Positions 7,075 to 12,271 of a stretch of DNA of 15,255 nt are shown here, one piece after another. Made by a program: the position numbers and the translations under genes. Numbering within the stretch: the stretch's first letter is position 1; every line of letters begins with the position of its first letter. The stretch comes from JBFLVQ01 sp040758525 (lineage in GTDB: Bacteria; Acidobacteriota; Blastocatellia; Chloracidobacteriales; JADJPF01). The stretch is taken from NCBI GenBank assembly GCA_040758525.1, contig JBFLVQ010000155.1, positions 1 to 15,255 on the forward strand, given 5' to 3'. The notes under the pieces were generated by a model. The model was not told where the DNA came from. It did no database searches and saw nothing but the letters and a program-made list of their open reading frames with translations.

Positions 7075-10029
7075 ATGCGATTTCGATATCGCCAGCGATA
7101 TCTTGGTTGGGGTTTGCTCGTATTGACTATCTCTATTGTTGGTGCTGGTTTTAGTGCGGCAAAAGTGGGATCATCTTGCCAACAGAATTCAGTAGCCGTA
7201 CTAGTCGGGAGTGCCTACACTCCTGTACGACACGGTCGTTTAATGGGACAAGCCAAGCCAGATCTGCTTTTAGAAAATCTTAATCTGATATTGGCCATTA
7301 ACCAGCATGTCGCTTTGGATGAGCTAATCAAGGCACAACAACAGCCATCCTCTCCTTTTTATCACCATTTTCTTACTCCATCAGAGTTTGCCGAACAATT
7401 TAGTCCTCCCCCTGAGCATTATCAGGCACTAATAGAATGGCTAGAGAGTGAAGGGTTGCAAGTTACTCATACCTGGAATAATCGGCTCTCGATCGCCTTT
7501 TCCGGTACTGCCGCGCAGATAGAGACGGTTTTTGGCACACCAATAAACCTCTATCAGTATGGTGAGGATATCTACTATGCTGCTGCTGTCGATCCCATTA
7601 TTCCGGCTCGTTTTGCTGGATTGGTAGAGGCTATTACCGGATTGGATAATTATGCTCGTTTCAAAACTATTGCACAGACTGGTGAGCCTACCAATCTAGT
7701 TAAGAGCCAGGCTATCACAGGTATTGAGCGACGAGCCCGTATAGGTGCTATTACGGGTTTATCACCAGCAGACTTTCAACTGGTCTATAACGTTAAGCCA
7801 CTACTTGAAGCCGGTTTTAATGGTCGTGGACAACAGATCGCAATAGTTGCGCGCTCAGATTTTAATATAGAGGATGTGCGCGCTTTTCGTGACCGATTCA
7901 ATCTGCCGGTAGCAGAGCCAGAAAAGATCTTTGTTGGTGCAAATCCAGGCATACTCTCTAATGATGAACTTATTGAAGTATTGCTTGATACCCAATGGGC
8001 AGGCGCTGTTGCTGCGGGCGCAGAGATAAAAGTTGTTATTGCCGAGAGAGGTCGTGATATCGATCAATCATTGACTTTGGCTGTCAATGATAATATTGCC
8101 CCCATTATCAGTGTCAGCTTTCAATTATGCGAGCGAAATCTAGGTGAAGCAAATCTTAGATCTTTGAGCAATATCTATGCGCAGGCGGCGGTTCAGGGTC
8201 AAACTATCTTTGTTGCTTCAGGTAATTTTGGTGCAGATGGATGTGCCGATGGTTCAGGAGCGGCAATAAATGGTTTGGCTTCCAACCCTAATGTTACCGC
8301 AGTAGGTGGTACCAGACTGGATGCAAAATTTGATAGTGATGCTAAAGCTACCGGTTATGGTGGCGAATCGGTTTGGAATGATGGTCTAGGAATGGGAGCA
8401 ACCGGAGGGGGCGCTAGTCTTGTCTTTCCAAAACCGACTTACCAGTTGGGTACAAGCACACTAAAAGATAATAAACGCAATATTCCTGATGTAGCGCTAT
8501 TGGCGAGTCCACAAAATCCTGGATACTTGATAGTTGTGCAGGGTAGTGTCAGACTGGTAGGTGGGACATCGGTAAGTGCGCCTTGTTGGGCAGGGCTTTT
8601 CGCCATTGTTAATCAAGCTCGCAATGGTCGGCAAGGTTTAGCCAATCCTGAAATTTATCGGTTGGGGGCAAATCAAATACTGGCTGGCGGTATAGCTGTC
8701 TATCATGACATTACCAGTGGCAATACAACATTTAATGGTGTTAATGGTAATGCTGCGACTATTGGTTATGATCTAGCCACGGGTTGGGGTTCATTTGATG
8801 CAGAACTCTTTGTGCGCAATTTTGGTTTTAGTGTTTCGGCAATTAATACCTCTGTAACAGAGATCAATTACGGCCGTATTAATTTTGGTGATACTGCTGA
8901 CACACGTCCAATTACCATACGTAACAATAGTGATAAAACCATTACCATCCATTCCATCAGGCTCTCCTCAGGCGATCAAGTAAAAGGTTTTACAGTGACA
9001 CGACCACCAACGGCATTTACACTTGCCCCAGCAATGACAAAGACTTTTTCAATTAACTACAGAGCTGCTGTTAGTGGGGAAATAACTGGATTAGTAACGA
9101 TCATAAGTGATGCGCGAGGTGGTACTGCGCTACAAATTCCTTTGAAAGTTAATGTACCATCGAATACAGTCGAGCCGCCCAAAGTAAACCTTACCAATCC
9201 TGTGGGTAGAGAGATTATACCTAGTGGGGGTATGATCAATATAAGGTGGAAAGCCAGTGATGATGGTCAGATCGTTTCTCAGTCGCTAATGCTTTCCATT
9301 AATAGCGGTGCCAGCTATGACATTGTAATTGCCAATGGACTGGCCGGTTCTGTGCGCAATTTTAACTTTACTCTGCCAGATAATATTGCCACTACACGTG
9401 CACGTGTACGTATCACAGTGACAGACAATGATGGTAAACAGGGACAGTCTGAAAATATACAAGATTTCTCCATTGTTGATAGGATTTCACCGCGTGTCAG
9501 TGTGCAATCGCCTGGCGCAGGTAAGGTAATACCAGCAGGAGGATTAAGCAACATCAACTGGATGGCTAGCGACAATATCTCGGTTGCCAAACAAGAGATA
9601 CATCTTTCACTAGATGGTGGCAAGAATTTTACTGAGAAGATTGCTACCAATTTAGATGGTAATGTACGTGTAGAGAGCTTTATTGCTCCTAGCCGTACGA
9701 TTGCACAGGCAGTGATTCGAATTATTGCTCGTGATGCCGTGGGTAATGGTGGTGTCGGCGATAGTGCGACTTTTACTATTGCCCCACAGTTGACGGGAGG
9801 CAAATTCAGCAGTAAACAGCTTTTTATTACTGGCGCAGGTTTAGATGGTGAGGTAGCAGTAATCATTAATTCGCAAGCGGTAATAGCCAAGCGGATTAAA
9901 GAACGTACCCCAACATCTCTGACATTAAGAGGTGTACGTAAAAGGCTGAACCTACGCGCTGGTGATAATACCGTTCAGGTACGTATAAATGGTATCTTAT
10001 CGAATACCCTGATAATATCTTTAGAGTAA
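7075..10029 (+). CDS. Secreted S53 (sedolisin/pro-kumamolisin) protease with C-terminal Ig-like tail
   Basis: The 984-aa product has an N-terminal basic stretch and hydrophobic helix (residues 1-29), read as a Sec signal. The pro-kumamolisin activation domain (about 50-190) includes PSSPFYHHFLTPSEFAEQF. The S53 catalytic domain (about 230-580) has the Glu/Asp pair in EVLLD (E301, D305), Ser in GGTSVSAP (S499), and calcium-site sequences YHDITSGN (D545) and YDLATGWGS (D566). The usual Asp of the ASGDSG oxyanion motif is Asn (ASGNFG, N384). The tail has a choice-of-anchor-D-like domain (about 595-695), two related Ig-like repeats beginning PPKVNLTNP and SPRVSVQSP (about 700-905), and an IPT-like C-terminal domain. 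S53 enzymes are acid-acting endopeptidases self-cleaved from a propeptide. It probably acts outside the cell or at the surface. It is convergent with the GrdB-like gene. Confidence 0.9.
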   Translation: MRFRYRQRYLGWGLLVLTISIVGAGFSAAKVGSSCQQNSVAVLVGSAYTPVRHGRLMGQAKPDLLLENLNLILAINQHVALDELIKAQQQPSSPFYHHFLTPSEFAEQFSPPPEHYQALIEWLESEGLQVTHTWNNRLSIAFSGTAAQIETVFGTPINLYQYGEDIYYAAAVDPIIPARFAGLVEAITGLDNYARFKTIAQTGEPTNLVKSQAITGIERRARIGAITGLSPADFQLVYNVKPLLEAGFNGRGQQIAIVARSDFNIEDVRAFRDRFNLPVAEPEKIFVGANPGILSNDELIEVLLDTQWAGAVAAGAEIKVVIAERGRDIDQSLTLAVNDNIAPIISVSFQLCERNLGEANLRSLSNIYAQAAVQGQTIFVASGNFGADGCADGSGAAINGLASNPNVTAVGGTRLDAKFDSDAKATGYGGESVWNDGLGMGATGGGASLVFPKPTYQLGTSTLKDNKRNIPDVALLASPQNPGYLIVVQGSVRLVGGTSVSAPCWAGLFAIVNQARNGRQGLANPEIYRLGANQILAGGIAVYHDITSGNTTFNGVNGNAATIGYDLATGWGSFDAELFVRNFGFSVSAINTSVTEINYGRINFGDTADTRPITIRNNSDKTITIHSIRLSSGDQVKGFTVTRPPTAFTLAPAMTKTFSINYRAAVSGEITGLVTIISDARGGTALQIPLKVNVPSNTVEPPKVNLTNPVGREIIPSGGMINIRWKASDDGQIVSQSLMLSINSGASYDIVIANGLAGSVRNFNFTLPDNIATTRARVRITVTDNDGKQGQSENIQDFSIVDRISPRVSVQSPGAGKVIPAGGLSNINWMASDNISVAKQEIHLSLDGGKNFTEKIATNLDGNVRVESFIAPSRTIAQAVIRIIARDAVGNGGVGDSATFTIAPQLTGGKFSSKQLFITGAGLDGEVAVIINSQAVIAKRIKERTPTSLTLRGVRKRLNLRAGDNTVQVRINGILSNTLIISLE

Positions 10030-10030
10030 T

Positions 10031-10056
10031 CTCTGCCGATTTGCTAAGCGGTAGAG
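10031..10056. terminator. Hairpin between convergent S53 and GrdB-like genes
   Basis: CTCTGCCGATT and AATCGG-type complement form a stem: CTCTGCCG (10031-10038) pairs with CGGTAGAG (10049-10056) including one G.U. An A/G mismatch, two further A-T pairs and a TGCT loop complete it. It covers the last codons and stop of the minus-strand gene and starts 2 nt after the plus-strand stop. There is no clear T-run, so it is only a possible bidirectional terminator. Confidence 0.4.
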
Positions 10057-10769
10057 GATCTTTCATTAGTGAAATATTCTGGATATTCGCGTTCAATTAC
10101 CTCACCAGGACGAGGAGATTCTTTTAGCAGCATTAAGGCATCACGCAAAACCCGCTTCTGAAGTTCACGCATACCGGCTCGGCCTAGCGCATTACCGATT
10201 TTAAAGTCACGTGGATAGAGAGCACGTGGTGGACGCATCTGACGGGTAGCTTCTGGGCCAACGGTAATCGCCACAGTAGAGAGCCCACGCATCTCTATTT
10301 CACGTTGTACAACAGTAACGGTGCGATGACACACTTGTGGACATCCACCTGTGACTACAACAATATCAGCACGCGATCTTTTATCGATCTCTTCGGCAAT
10401 TTGCGGTACGGTCTCTTCATACATACGCTTGAGCTGCATGGTGTAGCCCATATAGCCAATATGTATTGGCGCAACCTCGGCAATAAAACCTTCTTGAACT
10501 AGGTCTCGTAGCAGATCTATAGGGAAGACAACATTAATATCCTGATCTGCGTCGGAATGATCATAGTGATCATGGGTAACCATCAACTCCTCTGCCTTAA
10601 CATCGCCATTAATGACTCGATAGGTTAAATCTCCTAAGTCATCAGCGATATTAAAAGGTGGTTGGTCTTTACGATGTACTCCCCCAGCCGTGACTAGCGC
10701 TACCGTAGCACGCGACAGTTCTCGATCATATGGAGTAAATGGTACACACTTCCTCGACATCTCGGCCAT
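10044..10769 (-). CDS. GrdB-like protein (glycine/sarcosine/betaine reductase selenoprotein B family), Cys form
   Basis: The 241-aa product matches the C-terminal half of GrdB: RATVALVTAGGVHRKD (20-35), THDHYDHSDADQDINVVFPIDLLRDL (65-90), IGYMGYT (104-110) and ADIVVVTGGCPQVCHRTVTV (134-153). In true GrdB the equivalent of the last block carries selenocysteine in a U-x2-C motif (recalled from family knowledge). Here there are two cysteines, C143 and C147, both encoded by TGT, with no in-frame TGA. GrdB itself is about 430 aa and works in reductive amino-acid fermentation; this short stand-alone form lacks the N-terminal half, and no grdA, grdC or grdE is nearby, so Stickland metabolism is not supported. 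A redox role with C143/C147 is inferred. The start is supported by AGGAGG 5 nt before the ATG. It follows the selenocysteine peroxiredoxin by 133 nt. Confidence 0.82.
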   Translation of the reverse strand: MAEMSRKCVPFTPYDRELSRATVALVTAGGVHRKDQPPFNIADDLGDLTYRVINGDVKAEELMVTHDHYDHSDADQDINVVFPIDLLRDLVQEGFIAEVAPIHIGYMGYTMQLKRMYEETVPQIAEEIDKRSRADIVVVTGGCPQVCHRTVTVVQREIEMRGLSTVAITVGPEATRQMRPPRALYPRDFKIGNALGRAGMRELQKRVLRDALMLLKESPRPGEVIEREYPEYFTNERSSTA

Positions 10770-10798
10770 ATTAACCTCCTAATCCTTGTGCAACTGAT

Positions 10799-10834
10799 AT
10801 TGGAGTCATCAACCAATAGACTGATGACTCCAAT
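10799..10834 (-). promoter_or_regulatory. Perfect 12-bp stem-loop upstream of the GrdB-like gene
   Basis: ATTGGAGTCATC (10799-10810) and GATGACTCCAAT (10823-10834) are perfect inverted repeats around a 12-nt loop. On the minus strand no U-run follows; the stem ends about 30 nt before the start codon and some 16 nt before the AGGAGG site. It may be an operator, an RNA stability hairpin or an attenuator-like element. Confidence 0.5.
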
Positions 10835-10863
10835 GACTGTGAAAATGATCAGATCAGTTCTCA

Positions 10864-10893
10864 TCTATACCGGCCTACACTTGCCTGTATAGA
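10864..10893 (-). terminator. Stem-loop just after the peroxiredoxin stop
   Basis: TCTATAC (10864-10870) pairs with GTATAGA (10887-10893). After one C/T mismatch, GGC pairs with GCC around CTACACTT. It starts 9 nt after the peroxiredoxin stop on the minus strand. No U-run follows, so it could be a 3'-end processing or factor-dependent termination hairpin. Confidence 0.4.
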
Positions 10894-10902
10894 CCGGCAA
10901 GG

Positions 10903-11364
10903 TTAGCTGATTTTGCGCAGCACGTCGAAGATCTCTTCATTATCAGGCTGCTCGTCGATCTTATGAATATCTTTGTAAATTATCTTTCCCTCCTTATTGA
11001 CGACAAAGAGGGCTCTTTCGGTATAACCTTCAGGCTTTAGTACACCAAATTTGCGGGCTACTTCACCTTTAGGTTCGAAATCAGAGAGGAGATCGTAAGA
11101 GATGCCGCCTAGGCTCTTAGCCCAAGCTTTATTGCAGGGCACGGAGTCAATCGAAATACCCAACACGTGGGTATCATGCCCCTCGAATCGGCTCATGTCC
11201 GCTTCGTAAGAGGGCATTTGAACGGTTCAAACCGGTGTCCAGGCAAGTGGATAGAATGCAATAAAAACATTCTTCTTGCCGCGGAAGTCTGAGAGTTTAA
11301 CTTTTTTACCTTGATGGCTCGGCAACTCGAAATCCGGCGCCATTTCACCAACTTCAACAGCCAT
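10903..11364 (-). CDS. Selenocysteine-containing peroxiredoxin (AhpC/TSA family), in-frame UGA read as Sec46
   Basis: The gene gives 153 aa if the single in-frame TGA (11229-11227) is decoded as selenocysteine. It starts at the ATG at 11364 (GGAG 8 nt upstream) with MAVEVGEMAPDFELPS, the usual peroxiredoxin N-terminus. The frame then runs VFIAFYPLAWTPV-U-TVQMP: P39, T43 and position 46 form the peroxidatic P-x3-T-x2-C motif, with Sec in place of Cys. Beyond it are GISIDSVPCNKAW (C77, a possible resolving residue), YDLLSDFEPKGEVARKFGVL, and GYTERALFVV supplying the conserved Arg. Length and spacing match small AhpE-like peroxiredoxins. The enzyme should reduce H2O2 or organic peroxides in the cytoplasm. 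A conventional gene call would begin at Met50 (11217) and miss the active site. Sec peroxiredoxins are known in some bacteria; selA/B/C/D would have to be elsewhere in the genome. Confidence 0.9.
11176..11229 (-). promoter_or_regulatory. Candidate bacterial SECIS element (UGA plus downstream hairpin)
   Basis: Counting from the first base after UGA, ATGCCCTC (+10 to +17; 11217-11210) pairs with GAGGGGCAT (+43 to +51; 11184-11176) with one bulged G. After a 4-nt bulge, GAAGCGG (+22 to +28) pairs with CCGATTC (+36 to +42) with one G/A mismatch. The apical loop ACATGAG is at +29 to +35; if the last G-C pair opens, the loop begins with G. Bacterial SECIS loops lie roughly 16-37 nt after UGA, so the placement fits. 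Confidence 0.72.
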
Positions 11365-11574
11365 AGTTACTTCTCCATATTTGAGATTTAAGCTTTCAAA
11401 CTAATTTAGCTCACTGTACAAAGCTAAGGCGAGAGAGTTTCCCGGGAACAGACCAACTGCTCAAGATCAATACCCTTAGCAGTTGCAGAGGGAGGATTTT
11501 GCCATAAGTCAGGATTGGCTTCAATGCTGCCAACCCCGACTTTTACCACTTATTAGCAAAAGGGGGCTTTTAGG
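11365..11574 (-). promoter_or_regulatory. Structured intergenic leader upstream of the Sec-peroxiredoxin
   Basis: No gene is seen in these 210 bases. On the minus strand, GTCGGGGTTGGC (11540-11529) and GCCAATCCTGAC (11519-11508) form 12 continuous pairs (two G.U) around a 9-nt loop; this probably ends the EF-hand transcript, though no U-run follows. Nearer the peroxiredoxin, an 8-bp inverted repeat CAACTGCT/AGCAGTTG (11454-11461, 11478-11485) and the perfect 10-nt palindrome TTCCCGGGAA (11439-11448) could be operator sites. No convincing -35/-10 pair was found. Confidence 0.4.
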
Positions 11575-12255
11575 TTAATCACGTCTCTGCTGACGAGAGC
11601 GTTCTGATAGCTGTTTAAGCGCCTGTCCTGCTTCTGCTCTGGTCAGTAAGCCATCCTTATCTAGATCAAGTGCCTTAAAGGTACGTTCATTGCCCATCTC
11701 TTCAGCAGAAACCTTACCATCCTTATTCTTGTCAAACTTTTCGAAGAGGTTGGTAACTTCTACCCCACCAGTTGATTGTCGGTAGGCTTCATCAATACCC
11801 TGGAAGAAACGGCCTAATTCATCCTGTGAGAGCTGTCCATTGCTGTCTTTGTCGAGCAGATCAAAGACCTGATTAACACGTGTAAACTCATCACGGGAGA
11901 TATTGCCATCAGCATTCTCATCCATCAATTTGCTTAACAGTTCAGCTAAACGCCGACCGCCACCGCCTTCAAAACGCGCACGTATACGGTTCCACTCTTC
12001 TTCACTAATAAAGCCATCCTGATTTTCATCAATGCGGTTAAAGAATTGCGGTGGGCCAGGAAATTCATCACGGGAAACCTTGCCATCTTTGTTCTTATCT
12101 GTATCAGCAAAGGTAGGAAGTTGACCAAACATACGTCCACGCCCTTCACCGCCCTGCGGACCTTGTGGATTAGGGGGAAAATCTTGTGCGCGGACCAATG
12201 TTACACTGATAGTTACCAGCGCAAAAAGCAGTATTGATCTAAAGATACCTTGCAT
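11575..12255 (-). CDS. Secreted protein with six EF-hand calcium-binding loops
   Basis: The 226-aa product has a Sec signal peptide (MQGIFRSILLFALVTISVTLVRA, likely cut before Q24), then a Pro/Gly-rich linker. Six canonical 12-residue EF-hand loops follow, starting at D53 (DKNKDGKVSRDE), D76 (DENQDGFISEEE), D112 (DENADGNISRDE), D135 (DKDSNGQLSQDE), D175 (DKNKDGKVSAEE) and D197 (DLDKDGLLTRAE). All keep acidic or Asn ligands at positions 1, 3 and 5, Gly at 6 and Glu at 12, so all six should bind Ca2+. The location is periplasmic or extracellular. The ATG has AAGGAA 6 nt upstream. It begins 16 nt after the TonB-transporter stop, so the two are almost certainly one operon. Its role there, as calcium buffer, surface scaffold or cargo factor, is not known. 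Confidence 0.9.
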   Translation of the reverse strand: MQGIFRSILLFALVTISVTLVRAQDFPPNPQGPQGGEGRGRMFGQLPTFADTDKNKDGKVSRDEFPGPPQFFNRIDENQDGFISEEEWNRIRARFEGGGGRRLAELLSKLMDENADGNISRDEFTRVNQVFDLLDKDSNGQLSQDELGRFFQGIDEAYRQSTGGVEVTNLFEKFDKNKDGKVSAEEMGNERTFKALDLDKDGLLTRAEAGQALKQLSERSRQQRRD

Positions 12256-12271
12256 AATTGATTCCTTTTGA

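Noticed and set aside
9315..9890. 191-aa minus-strand open frame
   Set aside because: It is antisense to the Ig-like tail of the S53 protease, without family resemblance or a supported start.
10044..10769. Selenocysteine in the GrdB-like protein
   Set aside because: The active-site block uses TGT codons for both cysteines and there is no in-frame TGA before the TAG stop.
10903..11217. Peroxiredoxin as a truncated 104-aa gene or pseudogene
   Set aside because: The same frame continues upstream to a good ATG with full peroxiredoxin N-terminal motifs, and the only interruption is TGA at the catalytic Cys position, so a Sec gene explains it better.
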